Shown: positions 1 to 10,019 of the stretch, piece after piece
Numbering within the stretch: the stretch's first letter is position 1
Layout of the letters: each line of letters begins with the position of its first letter
NCBI GenBank assembly: GCA_963971225.1
Contig: OZ020270.1
Location: 65,042,932 to 65,106,931 of the forward strand
Length of the DNA stretch: 64,000 nucleotides
Direction of reading: 5' to 3'
Source of the DNA: Melieria omissa
Taxonomy: Eukaryota; Arthropoda; Insecta; Diptera; Ulidiidae
The notes under the pieces: generated by a model
The model's input: only the letters and a program-made list of their open reading frames with translations
The model's database searches: none
What the model was told of the DNA's origin: nothing
Translations under genes and position numbers: made by a program

Positions 1-271
1 GGCAACGTGCGAGAACGATCTGCGCGACGGCCGGACAGAGTATAAAAGGTGGCCAGATGCGGTGCAGCGAGTCAGTCTGGTTTTGACAAGTGAAGTTGCC
101 ACACGAAGTGATTAAGCAAATACTTAGGTGTACGAACAGTAAAGTGTAAACTGTGAATAATAAAGTGACTGTTGGTTTATTTTATTGTCTGCGTTTAAGA
201 AACTGTGTTTTATTTTCAAATTACACAATCCAGAGATACGCAACAGCCCACTAGACTTAGTATTCGTAACA
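1..271 (+). repeat. 5' LTR of mdg3-like element (left part outside window)
   Basis: This stretch recurs at 5605-5875 and looks identical there over all 271 bases, which marks it as the 3' two-thirds of a 423-bp LTR. The first ~152 bp lie outside the window. It ends in GTAACA and is followed directly by the primer binding site. It holds a TATA box, an arthropod-type initiator and an AATAAA signal near 160. LTR identity points to a recent insertion. Confidence 0.93.
41..76 (+). promoter_or_regulatory. LTR core promoter (TATA box plus TCAGT initiator)
   Basis: TATAAAAG at 41-48 is followed by TCAGT at 72-76, the arthropod initiator consensus. The A at 74 would be +1, which puts the TATA box at about -33, the normal spacing. 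The same pair occurs in the 3' LTR (TATA at 5645-5652). This is the likely start of the element's genomic RNA and so the U3/R boundary. Confidence 0.7.
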
Positions 272-273
272 TT

Positions 274-291
274 TGGTGTCAGAAGTGGGAT
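274..291 (+). other. Primer binding site, tRNA-Leu type
   Basis: TGGTGTCAGAAGTGGGAT begins two bases after the LTR end. From memory, this is the PBS type of the mdg3/micropia/blastopia group, assigned to the 3' end of a tRNA-Leu. The same motif is present in reverse at about 28953-28971 in the related minus-strand element. Confidence 0.7.
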
Positions 292-349
292 TGTGGAAAA
301 TTGAAGATAAAAAAAAAAAACTAAGAAATAAAATTATAAAAGCACGGAC

Positions 350-1851
350 ATGGTGAAATTCGAGCTGCTGAAGGTGGACCAGCTGAAGAAGGAGCTGGCT
401 GCCTGGAATTTGCCGACTGCTGGCGGAAAGGTGGAGTTGCAGTTGCGCTTGCGAGAAGCATGTGAGGAACGAGGCGTCGATTGGACTGTGCACGAGTTCG
501 GAGTGCAAGAACAAGAGGCGTCGGCCAAAATGGAGGAATCGCCTGCAGGTGCGGCGTCGATGCAAAGTACGACCGCAGCGGCTGCGCCGCCACAAGCAAT
601 GGACATGAGCCAGCTAATGGTTGCACTTAAAGGCATGTTCGAGACTTCCAACCGCGAAATGGCAGCGAAAATGGAAACTGCGAATCAAGAGATGGCAGCG
701 AAGCTGGAAACTACGAATCTCGAAATTTCGGCAAAAGTCGAGACAGCAAATCGAGAAATGTCAGCGAAGCTGGAAACTACGAATCTCGAAATTTCGGCAA
801 GAGTCGAGACTGCAAATCGAGAAATGGCGGAAAATTCTGCGCGCATAGAGCAGAAGGTGGAGGAAATTTCCAATAGCCTGAATGTGAAAGTTGAGCATCT
901 CGAGACGCGAATAGACGATTGGGACAAACGAGTTGACGAAATGGGTGAATCCCTGAATAGACGAGTTGACAACCTGGATGAGTCCTTGAACAAACGAGTT
1001 GACAGTCTGGAAGATTCGATGCACAGAAAGATAGACGAACGGTTTCGAGAGGTACAGCCACGAGAATGTTTGCCACCGGTTCAGGACGGTTTTGCTGCCA
1101 GAACAGAAGTGCCTACTTATGACGGTGCTGCGCCGTTCGACACATTTAAATTGCAATTCGACTTGGCTGCTTTGGAAAATCAGTGGACTGATATCAGGAA
1201 AGGTCGGAGGTTGGCACTGGCGCTGAAAGGTCCTGCGGCGGAGGTAATCAAATCAGTTCCAGAATGTTTAAGAAGTGATTACGATGCCATCATGAGAGCA
1301 TTAGCAGCGAAGTATAGCAACGAGCACAACCATGCGCTATACTACTGTGAGCTGAAGAACCGCAAGCAAAGAGCCAACGAGGCGCTGCAGACATTGAGCG
1401 GCTCGTACAGTTGTGCTACCCAAAATTTGGTGCTGATGATCTCGAGAGGATGAAGATTGAGTCGTTTGTTGAAGGTCTTCATGATCCAGAAACACGTCGC
1501 AGTGCGTTGATGATGGGCAAGCCAACATTTAAGGAAACGGTGACCAGCGCGATGACATATGAAGCGGCATGGATGGGGAGCACTCGGTATGCACCTGCAA
1601 GGGTACGCCAGATTCAGGCGGACAACGACATTCCGATCCAAGCCATAAGCTCTGAGATACCGGGCAGGCCACGAGTGGTCTCCTCTAAAGTTGTTTGCTG
1701 GGTGTGTGGCAAGCAGGGCCACATATCACGAGACTGCCGCCAACGAAAGAGGCGTTCCCGTTCCCGATCGCAATCGCCTGAAGCGAAGAATACTGACAAT
1801 CGAGGCTCAGCCAACAAGCGCAGGGCTGAGGACGAGGAGCCGTTAAACTAA
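350..1851 (+). pseudogene. gag: gag of mdg3-like element, one internal frame break
   Basis: Structural protein of the retrotransposon particle. The ATG at 350 opens 367 codons (350-1453), and a second frame (1411-1851) carries the rest. Residues ~5-40 look like a SAP DNA-binding domain (MVKFELLKVDQLKKEL). A long coiled coil follows, built from repeats of the type METANREM and LNKRVDSLE. The second frame ends with a CCHC knuckle (CWVCGKQGHISRDC, ~1699-1740) and an Arg/Ser-rich tail. The break lies near 1388-1400. The related gag at 24621-24803 (minus strand) has about four extra residues here, and a small deletion between short direct repeats fits the frame change. Without that lesion the element would look complete. 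Confidence 0.85.
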
Positions 1852-1901
1852 AACGGGTCAGCCCAAAGGGGCGTGAGCTGATCCCCACAATCTGCCGCCC
1901 C
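1842..1901 (+). promoter_or_regulatory. -1 ribosomal frameshift signal: slippery heptamer plus pseudoknot
   Basis: GTTAAAC (1842-1848) is an X_XXY_YYZ-type heptamer, in phase as G_TTA_AAC immediately before the gag stop TAA (1849-1851). After six spacer bases, GGGTCAGC (1855-1862) can pair with GCTGATCC (1877-1884), 8 bp with one G-U. The loop sequence GGGGCG (1868-1873) is a perfect complement of CGCCCC (1896-1901), giving an H-type pseudoknot. The -1 frame runs open from here into the protease. Heptamer, spacer and structure are all in the classical arrangement; function is inferred. Confidence 0.8.
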
Positions 1902-4900
1902 ACCATCCTTGTCTCACAGCTGAAACGACAGCCCAGCAGCTTGACAAGTGAAGGAAGGATAGATGGAAAGTGGTTCGTGTTGACACTAGATACTGGAGCG
2001 TCATATTCGATCATAAAAAGGAAGCTGCTGAAGAACTGGGAACCGCTGCATGGCATACAGCTGCGGACTGCGACTGGCCAGCGCGCGCCGGTAAGAGGGA
2101 AAGTTACAAAAACGATTGCTATCGGCACCAGCAGCCTGGAACAGAAGTTCATCGCCGCGAATATAATGGACGACGTGATTATCGGCGTGGATTTCATGAT
2201 TAGGCACGGTTTTACGCTGGACCTGAAGGAAAATGTGCTGAGATATGCCAACGTTGAATTCCCGCTGCACACCGGTTATGAGCGAAGCGTGGCGGTAAGG
2301 AAGGTTGTATCGGGTCAACGCAGGAGGATACCAGCGAATTCTGAGGCGATTGTGTGGGCAAAGGTGGACGAGGACGATGGGACGAGTCGGCTGTGGGTAG
2401 TAGAAGCACCGAAACAAGGACACGACAACATCATCATCGGACGTACATTAGTGGAACCTAAAAATGGCAGGATACCAGTCAGAATACTGAACCCCCTGAA
2501 TGCAGCCAGATATGTCGGAAAAGATGAGGTAATCGGCGAGTGTAAGGAAGCTGTAGCAGTGGTCAATTGCGAGAGTAGCCCACCTGGAGGTAATAAGAAG
2601 AGCGGTTTTAACATGGACGCCATACCGCAGGAGAACCAGTGGAGCAGCGAGTTGACGGCCAAGCAGAAACGGAAGGCGAGGTCACTCCTGCAGCACTATG
2701 GGTCAATTTTTGCGGCAGAAGCAGGCGGAAGAACAGCCATAGTGAAGCACAACATCGACACCGGAAGTGCAAAACCGATTCGCCAACCGCCAAGACGAGT
2801 TCCTCTGGCCAAGAGGGAGGAGGTCACCAATTTGATCGAGAACATGCGGAAAGACAAGGTCATAGAGCCTTCTTCGGGCCCCTGGTGCTCGCCGGTCGTG
2901 CTAGTCAAGAAAAAAGATGGCAGTACCCGGTTTTGTGTGGACCATCGGAAGCTCAATGATGTGACCAAGAAGGACAGTTATCCACTACCTCGGATCGATG
3001 ACACCCTGGACACACTGTCAGGCACGCAGTGGTTCTCCACGCTCGACTTACGCAGCGGCTATTGGCAGGTAGAGCTTGCAGACAAGGAGAAAACGGCTTT
3101 CAGTGTTGGCGATGGTTTGTGGCAGTTCACCGTCATGCCGTTTGGACTCTGCAACGCACCAGCAACATTCGAGCGGCTAATGGAACGCGTGCTAAAAGGG
3201 CTGCATTGGCGGACGTGTCTGGTGTACCTCGACGACATAATCGTAATGGGTAAAAGCTTCGACGACCACCTGGGAAAGCTGAAGGAGGTATTTGAGCGGA
3301 TACAACAAGCCGGGCTTAAACTCAACCCAAAGAAGTGGTCGCTGTTCCAAAAGGAGGTCAAGTATCTGGGCCATACGGTTTCCGCCCGCGGAGTGCATAC
3401 GGATGAAGGCAAAATCACGGCGGTGAAGGAGTGGCCCCGACCACGCAATCTACACGAACTCCGCAGTTTCCTGGGCCTGTGTACATACTACCGCCGATTT
3501 GTTCCGGGATTCGCGAACATAGCCAGCAGCTTGCACAAACTGACGAAAAAGAGCCAAGCTTTCGAGTGGAGCGAGGAGCAGGAACAGGCTTTTGCACGTC
3601 TGAAGGAAAAACTGTGCAGTGCTCCAATTCTGGCCTTCCCCGTGCCTGGGGAGATGTTTGTGCTGGATACAGATGCAAGCGGGAATAGTATTGGCGGTGT
3701 GCTATCACAGATAATAGACGGCCAGGAACAAGTGATAGCGTACTACAGTAGGGTTCTATCGAAACCGGAGCGCAACTACTGTGTGACACGGAGAGAACTG
3801 CTGGCGGTATTGGACTGCGTAAAACACTTCCACAAATACCTGTATGGACAAAAGTTTCGCCTGCGCACAGATCATGCGGCATTGAGATGGCTCCTGAACT
3901 TTAAAGATCCTGAAGGGCAATTGGCGCGGTGGATCGAGCGACTGCTGAGCTACGACTACACGATAGAGCATCGCAAGGGCAGTAGCCATGGAAATGCCGA
4001 TGCCTTGTCCCGCCGTCCGTGCAAAGTCGAATGCAGGCAATGCTCGCGAGCCGAAAGCAAAGAACAGATAGTGGACGTCCGGTTGGTCAGCGTCATGCCA
4101 GAGGAAGAGTGGTCTGCGGAGAGGCTACAAAAAGACCAGCATGAGGATGCGGATCTTGCAAAAATCGTCGAAGGCAAGGAGCAAGGCGCACGTCCAGACT
4201 GGCAGGAGATGGCTGGTGAAAGCCCGATCGCTAAGGCTTACTGGGCACAGTGGAAAAGTCTGCGGCTGAAGGAAGGCTGCCTGTACCGCGAATGGGAGAG
4301 CGCGGATGGTCGTACCAGCAACCCCCTAATGGTAGTGCCGAAAAGCAGAATCAACGAGGTCATCGAGGCATACCATAACGACTCCAGTGGAGGGCACCTA
4401 GGCATCACCAAAACCGTCGCCAAAATAAAAAGACGATTCTACTGGGTAGGATGTCAGGAGTCTGTAGCCGAGTGGATTAAGAGCTGCGACCGATGTTCAG
4501 CCGCGAAAGGGCCGACAAGAAAATCTCGAGGCCGCATGCAGCAGTACAACGTGGGAGCGCCCTTCGAGCGGATTGCTATGGACGTCGCCGGCCCATTCCC
4601 AACTAGCACTCAAGGCAACAAATATGTGCTGGTCGTAATGGATTACTTCAGCAAATGGCCCGAAGTGTACCCTATTCCTAACCAGGAGGCCACCACGATC
4701 TCGGAAAAGCTGGTAAACAACTGGGTAGCCCGGTTCGGAGTTCCGTTGGAGTTGCACTCAGATCAAGGCCGGAATTTCGAGTCTGCGGTATTCAAGGAAG
4801 TGTGTGGGCTGCTGGGGATAAAGAAAACGCGTACCACTCCTTTGCACCCACAGTCCGACGGCATGGTGGAACGCTTTAACCGGACGCTGGAGGAATACCT

Positions 4901-5441
4901 GCGGAAAGTGGTAGGCAGGAATCAAAAGGATTGGGACACGCATATCCCCCTGTTCCTGATGGCGTATAGGTCAGCCCCGCACGACACGACATCACTCACT
5001 CCAGCCCGAGCAGTGTTCGGCACAGAGTTGCGGTTACCCGCTGACTTGAAGTTCGGGGTAGTCAGCACGACGGGAGGCGCTAAGACGGAATACGTGGCCA
5101 ATAAGCGGGCGGAACTGGAGGAAATTCACCAATTTATAAGGGGCCGCACCAAACTGGTCAGCGATAAGGCGAAAGCCAGATACGATCTACGGGCCAACTC
5201 AGCAGGGTTCCAAGAAGGCGATTTGGTAATGCTCTACAACCCGCAGCGGAGGAAAGGTTTGTCTCCAAAACTTCAAGCGTCATGGGAAGGACCTTACGAA
5301 GTCGTGACTAGGATTAACGACGTGGTATACCGGATTCAACGTTGCAACAATAGAGGCGCTAAGCTGAAGGTAGTCCATTTGGAGCGCCTGGCGCCTTATC
5401 ACAGCGGAGCCTCGGCACTTGTTCGGGACGAACAAGTCTAA
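1848..5441 (+). CDS. pol: pol polyprotein (PR-RT-RNase H-IN), mdg3-like Ty3/gypsy
   Basis: The frame is open from the frameshift site at 1848 to the stop at 5439-5441. No ATG is placed well, so 1848 (first codon after the slip) is given as start and a Gag-Pol fusion is the likely product. Order of domains: aspartic protease (DTGAS at ~1995), reverse transcriptase (YLDD at ~3225, catalytic Asp pair), RNase H (TDAS ~3670; RTDHAALRW ~3870), integrase with HHCC zinc domain (~4376-4510), catalytic core (MDVAGPF ~4580, SDQGRNF ~4758, E in MVERFNR ~4865) and a GPY/F module (WEGPY ~5284). All catalytic residues are present and no stop interrupts about 1190 codons. It would copy the RNA genome and insert the cDNA. 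No env follows. Confidence 0.95.
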   Translation, partial: LKRVSPKGRELIPTICRPTILVSQLKRQPSSLTSEGRIDGKWFVLTLDTGASYSIIKRKLLKNWEPLHGIQLRTATGQRAPVRGKVTKTIAIGTSSLEQKFIAANIMDDVIIGVDFMIRHGFTLDLKENVLRYANVEFPLHTGYERSVAVRKVVSGQRRRIPANSEAIVWAKVDEDDGTSRLWVVEAPKQGHDNIIIGRTLVEPKNGRIPVRILNPLNAARYVGKDEVIGECKEAVAVVNCESSPPGGNKKSGFNMDAIPQENQWSSELTAKQKRKARSLLQHYGSIFAAEAGGRTAIVKHNIDTGSAKPIRQPPRRVPLAKREEVTNLIENMRKDKVIEPSSGPWCSPVVLVKKKDGSTRFCVDHRKLNDVTKKDSYPLPRIDDTLDTLSGTQWFSTLDLRSGYWQVELADKEKTAFSVGDGLWQFTVMPFGLCNAPATFERLMERVLKGLHWRTCLVYLDDIIVMGKSFDDHLGKLKEVFERIQQAGLKLNPKKWSLFQKEVKYLGHTVSARGVHTDEGKITAVKEWPRPRNLHELRSFLGLCTYYRRFVPGFANIASSLHKLTKKSQAFEWSEEQEQAFARLKEKLCSAPILAFPVPGEMFVLDTDASGNSIGGVLSQIIDGQEQVIAYYSRVLSKPERNYCVTRRELLAVLDCVKHFHKYLYGQKFRLRTDHAALRWLLNFKDPEGQLARWIERLLSYDYTIEHRKGSSHGNADALSRRPCKVECRQCSRAESKEQIVDVRLVSVMPEEEWSAERLQKDQHEDADLAKIVEGKEQGARPDWQEMAGESPIAKAYWAQWKSLRLKEGCLYREWESADGRTSNPLMVVPKSRINEVIEAYHNDSSGGHLGITKTVAKIKRRFYWVGCQESVAEWIKSCDRCSAAKGPTRKSRGRMQQYNVGAPFERIAMDVAGPFPTSTQGNKYVLVVMDYFSKWPEVYPIPNQEATTISEKLVNNWVARFGVPLELHSDQGRNFESAVFKEVCGLLGIKKTRTTPLHPQSDGMVERFNRTLEEYLRKVVGRNQKDWDTHIPLFLMAYRSAPHDTTSLTPARAVFGTELRLPADLKFGVVSTTGGAKTEYVANKRAELEEIHQFIRGRTKLVSDKAKARYDLRANSAGFQEGDLVMLYNPQRRKGLSPKLQASWEGPYEVVTRINDVVYRIQRCNNRGAKLKVVHLERLAPYHSGASALVRDEQV

Positions 5442-5452
5442 GTGGTGGGCAG

Positions 5453-5875
5453 TGTAACGATGAGCCAGTCTGTCGCGGTGCAAAGCAACCCTGCCGCTAC
5501 GTGCCGTGCCATAACCCAATCTGGCAACGACGGCCGCGATAGTAACTTTTAGTCCAACCTGGCAACGATGGTCGCGGTCATCAGGGAAACTTCTAGTCCA
5601 ATCTGGCAACGTGCGAGAACGATCTGCGCGACGGCCGGACAGAGTATAAAAGGTGGCCAGATGCGGTGCAGCGAGTCAGTCTGGTTTTGACAAGTGAAGT
5701 TGCCACACGAAGTGATTAAGCAAATACTTAGGTGTACGAACAGTAAAGTGTAAACTGTGAATAATAAAGTGACTGTTGGTTTATTTTATTGTCTGCGTTT
5801 AAGAAACTGTGTTTTATTTTCAAATTACACAATCCAGAGATACGCAACAGCCCACTAGACTTAGTATTCGTAACA
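5453..5875 (+). repeat. 3' LTR of mdg3-like element
   Basis: The LTR runs from TGTAACGA to GTAACA (423 bp). A purine-rich tract, AGTGGTGGGCAG (5441-5452), lies just upstream and would prime plus-strand synthesis. U3 carries three imperfect copies of a CTGGCAACG-containing unit at about 5517, 5554 and 5600. TATAAAAG is at 5645-5652. The part overlapping the 5' LTR is identical by eye. Confidence 0.93.
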
Positions 5876-5991
5876 ATATTTTTCAGTTGTGGGATACTGG
5901 CTGGAACTCGTTATATCACTATGCTTGTATGATATGCGCCTTCTGTACCTCAATTTTCTTTGGTAGTAGCAAAGAATGGTTGTCTTCTTAA

Positions 5992-6585
5992 CCCTCAGAG
6001 GCCATACGGGTGCAAATCGGGCAGGCCGAAAATTTCGGATAACTCTCTCTGCTAGAATACGCACTTCAGCGCCATCTGTGTTGTACGGGAATTATGTCGA
6101 TACACTGGCTTAACCATCGAGCAAAAGTTCGACATCATTCGCTCCATAGCTGATTTGCTTAGAACACCGAAAAGTGTTGTAAATCCCAATTTGCCCAATT
6201 TCCCAATTTTTCAAGGACCTGTTAAAAATACTTCAAATATGATTTATGAAATGAGTAATTTTTTTTATTGTTATTCAAGCATCCGTTGTCATTTTCCCCA
6301 AGTTTCATTGATCTATTTTTCTTTGTAAAGAAAGTACAATTTTTTGGCAAAAAAGAAAATGTCAAAAAAGTTTATTTAAAAACTGTCATTTTTTTATGTG
6401 TTAAATTACTCCGACGGTTTTTCTGATAGCATATTCGGATTCCCCAAAAAATTTCACCCCAGAATAATATAGATTCTTATATATTTATCACATATGCTAA
6501 AACAAATAAACAATTAAAATCGTGAAAACCAGATTTGCACCCGTATGGTCTTTACGTTACTGGGAAGAGGTATGGCCTCTGAGGG
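5992..6585. mobile_element. piggyBac-type MITE with TTAA duplication
   Basis: Perfect 15-bp terminal inverted repeats (CCCTCAGAGGCCATA at 5992; its complement ends at 6585) are flanked by TTAA at 5988-5991 and 6586-6589. A second perfect 17-bp inverted pair lies at 6002-6018 and 6532-6548. It abuts the left terminus but sits 22 bp inside the right one, the asymmetric layout of piggyBac ends. No transposase is present; the interior is AT-rich and noncoding. It depends on a transposase supplied elsewhere. Confidence 0.88.
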
Positions 6586-6589
6586 TTAA

Positions 6590-7200
6590 ACGTCAGTTGC
6601 TTTGCAACAGTACAAAGCATCATGTTAGTAAACAAAAAATGCAACAGTGTTACAATGCATCGTGTTCGTGAACGCATCCAATGAGCAATCGATCGCATCG
6701 GCATCGCAAACTGCGTATCATTATTATCGACGATGCATTGACATGAATTTCGCTGTTAACAGTTTCATTTCTGGAATTGGTTTGACTTTCAGTATACTGA
6801 TAATTCAGTTCTCCAGGACCTTCGGAACTTGTTATTATATTATCAAGATTTACACAAGAAATTATTATATGCTTAACTAGTTTCCTGTTTTTTACATCAA
6901 TGTAACTTAAGATTGGAAATTTATTTTTTAAAATGCCAAAGACATGCTCTACGCATACTCATGTATTACTCAAAATAGTATTGAAAGTTTGCAATACTAA
7001 TATTTTTTCGCAGTCCCTTTTCGCTTTTGCTGTGTGTCCATTTTGCAGTATTTGCTTGCATCAGAACCATTCGTAAACAAAGCAGTGCTAACACATAAAT
7101 TTATGGAATATATCACGACTGCATACCCAACCGGCATCACGACAGTAGTGATAGAGCATCACTGCTTGGCATAGGGATGTTTAAGAAGACAGCCAATATG
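6590..7200. other. No gene seen
   Basis: AT-rich sequence between the piggyBac MITE and the errantivirus target site. Short open frames here have no recognisable domain. I see no repeat shared with the rest of the window. Confidence 0.5.
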
Positions 7201-7204
7201 TATA

Positions 7205-7476
7205 AGTTAACACGACCACCCAGCAGCAAAGTTGCCAAGCCAAACACGCACCGTAAACGTTGGCTGAGGTGCGGCTTCAGCAGTTCTTGCGGACGTAGCA
7301 CTGCAGCGCCAGCTTTGGCTGACGACAATGTTGCGGGCATTGCTCCGCGACCAATAATACGCCATCAGCAATTCTTGCGGACCTCGCACTGCAGCGTCAG
7401 CTTTGGCTGACGACAATGTTGCGGGCATTGCTCCGACGCTGGCCCGATTAACCGATATCACGAGGTCAGCATATTT
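7205..7476 (+). repeat. 5' LTR of the errantivirus, right part missing
   Basis: About 272 bp match 15418-15689 closely. The LTR contains an internal tandem duplication of about 85 bp (near 7280-7365 and 7366-7440), with the shared core GACGACAATGTTGCGGGC in each copy. Similarity stops after GCATATTT. The rest of the LTR, the PBS and the leader are not recognisable before gag at 8497. Confidence 0.8.
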
Positions 7477-7511
7477 GGGGTGTTGGGAGAGGTTTCGCTT
7501 TAACCCATTAA

Positions 7512-8205
7512 GGGGGTATTCCGCAGTGACGGCTTCAAAAATTCGAAATTTTTTTTATTACATTTTCATAATCTCAACGTATTTACAATTCAAACTGTGA
7601 AAGTATTTTTCCAATATCTCGAAAATTCCGAAAGTTATGGCATGTCAAAGTCGGCGCGCCGACCGAAATTATCTTAACCCAAAACTTAAATCCTCTTTTT
7701 CTCGAAACCATGTTTTTCAAACTGATAGACATAATATCTCAAGTTCTACTAAGCCGAGTTGCATCAAATTTTAACTGAATATTCTACATACATGTCGCTA
7801 TCGTACTGTCTAAAATTGTGTCTATACAATAAGTAGTTGTTTCTTAATTCAACATTTACTTTGAAAAAAAAAACCCTCAAATCACATATATTTTTTAAAT
7901 TTGCATAACTTTTCTAAATTTCAATATTTTTACTTTTCCGTACTTCACACCATTCGTTTTTTGTTTAAGACTTCCGAGACAGCTGCAATCACGTCTACCG
8001 TTTTCCCCTGCGCTGGAAACGACTTAATTTCAACTCGCTCTGGAAGCCGTAATTTTTGTGTATGCGAACAATAAAAATTATTTTGTGTACATGAAATATG
8101 TATAAATATATGGCAGAAAACAAAAATTGAATATCTTTTATATTTTCTGAGAAAAAAATTCTTGAAAATCTACCTGAAAAAGGCGCGTCACTACGGAATA
8201 CCCCC
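7512..8205. mobile_element. TTAA MITE with GGGGGTATTCC ends
   Basis: The inverted ends GGGGGTATTCCGCAGTGACG and CGTCACTACGGAATACCCCC are flanked by TTAA (7508-7511) and TGAA (8206-8209, one mismatch). The interior is AT-rich with a CTCGAAACCATGTTTTTC motif. It resembles the elements at 21854 and 43368 (GTGACG in the ends). TTAA targeting suits piggyBac or Kolobok transposases; G-rich ends favour the latter. No coding capacity. Confidence 0.75.
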
Positions 8206-8496
8206 TGAATGGACAAAAAATCAGGCACGTTTTCAGCTTGTTTTCTTCCTTGTTAATAGTCCCGGAAAAAATTTGAAAACCACCCTATCCAATGTAGAAT
8301 TTAGTGCTCTTTCCGAATATGAAAATCCGCCAAAATTTATATTTGAAAAGTTATGAACTTTTTTCACCGAAAATTGCGATTTTCGCGGTACTAAAAATTT
8401 TTAAATCCGAAATTCCGATAGGAAAGCAGTTACGCCCATAGCATTTTTTGCCTGAAAGGATGTTCACCTATAGAAATAAATCGTTCAGACCTGAGT
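8206..8496. other. AT-rich spacer before errantivirus gag, no gene seen
   Basis: No LTR end or PBS is visible where the 5' leader of the provirus should lie, so this part has been replaced or has decayed beyond recognition. Confidence 0.4.
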
Positions 8497-9677
8497 TTGA
8501 GCATAAACCCGGAGCAGCTAAAGGCGGTGGTGGAAGCGGATGTGAACAGTGCGCTTGCCCTGCAAGAGAGGAGTTTTGATAGCAAATTACAAGACATTAG
8601 CAGTCGTTTGAATAGGGTCAGTATCAATACGCCTGAGGTAGAAACCTACACAGAGGCGGAAATCCCAGCAGACGTCACATGCAGTGAGACACTGGACATT
8701 GTCAAGTCCTTGCCGGACTTTGAAGGAAAACATGAGACATACGTCTCATGGAGAAAAGCGGCACACACCGCTATAAGATTTACGAAAAGTACGAGGGCAG
8801 CTCAAAACATTATCAGGCTTTGGGGATAATACGAAACAAAATTAAGGGGACAGCTGACATGGTACTGGCATCGTTTAATACTCCCTTGAACTTCAAGGCG
8901 GTGATAAATAGGCTCGATTTCACGTACGCTGACAGGCGCCACATATACTTAATAGAACAGGAAATGTCGACGCTCAGACAGGGAAACATGAAGCTATTAC
9001 AGTATTACGACGAAGTAGAAAAGAAGCTTACATTGCTTACGAATAAGACGATAATGACCTACGACAATACCGTGGCTGCGTCGCTTAACGAAAAATACCG
9101 AATTGATGCACTGCGAGTATTCTTCAGGGGTAAGGAAGTCATTGAGTGACGTTCTCTTCTCAGCTAGACCAAAGGATCTTCCTTCCGCTTTGGCCTTGGC
9201 GCAAGAAGTGTAATCGAATCATGAACGTTACACATTCGCGAGCAATTTCGCTAGGAGTGTAGAGGAAAGGGCTGAAAAGAGCGAACACAGGAAACAATAT
9301 GGCAAGGGATATCGGCAACTATCAACAAGTAAAGAATCCCTATTTTAATAAACGACAGGGGCACTCTGGCGGAGCTCCACCTAAACAAGAACCGGTGCAA
9401 CCGATGGACGTGGACCAGTCATCACGTTTCAGCAGGTCCACACAATTCTAAAGGGGCTCATCGCAGGGCCAACATTTTGGAAACCAGTGGCCAACGCAGC
9501 AACAGGGGGGCCAGGGTTACACGTACAATAATCAGGGACAAGGACAGACAGCGAAATGGCTGAACAGCGGCACCGCAAGGTTTACAGGTCCGAAACAACA
9601 GCGAATCAATCATTTGGCTCAGGACGAAGATCCACTGGACCAAGAAAGTGCTGAATACCAAACCGAGGTAGACCAAG
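8497..9677 (+). pseudogene. gag: Errantivirus gag, decayed
   Basis: The N-terminal part (8497-8829) and the following part (8748-9149) are in different frames. A third piece continues after 9149 (LSDVLFSARP-like, then ALALAQEV) with more frame changes and stops to ~9670. The order and motifs (ETLDIVKSLPDFEGK, YVSWRKAAH, HLIEQEMSTLRQG-like, DEVEKKLTLLTNKT) are those of gypsy/297/ZAM-type Gag proteins, which form the particle core. A SINE interrupts the reading near its end. Not functional. Confidence 0.82.
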
Positions 9678-10019
9678 TAATAATAATTAATAATAATAAT
9701 TGATTGGCACGACAGCCCGCTTACGCGAGACTAAGGCCTAGCTTCCCGCAACCACCCGTGTTGTGCGTGTGAATTTTGTACGCGGGTGGAAGGGACCTAC
9801 AGTTTTATGCCGGTTCCGAACGGCAGGTTGGGAGCTTTTTCATAGGCAATTTTTACTCTCAGAGGTTTGCCATTTCCAGCTGAGAGGACAGCCGCCGAAA
9901 GAGAAAACGAGTTTCCCCGTTATTTTTTTTAGGTGTTACTACATGCAGAATTCGAACTAGCGTCGCTATGCATTCGACTCGCTAGACCGCGCACTAACCA
10001 ACTGAGCCACGGCGGCTGC
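9678..10019 (-). mobile_element. tRNA-derived SINE, full length, inserted in gag
   Basis: On the minus strand the element starts with a tRNA-like head: A-box TGGCTCAGTTGG (complement of 9998-10009) and B-box AGTTCGAATTC (9948-9958). A core follows with GTTCGG...AAACTGTAGGTCCC, then a tail rich in ATT repeats ending at 9678. AGACCAAG flanks both sides (9670-9677 and 10020-10027) as target duplication. It would be transcribed by RNA polymerase III and moved by a LINE. A 5'-truncated relative lies at 20563-20721. Confidence 0.85.

Noticed and set aside
9940..10013. tRNA gene candidate on the minus strand
   Set aside because: Part of the full-length SINE at 9678-10019 with its own duplication; the ends do not form a clean acceptor stem.
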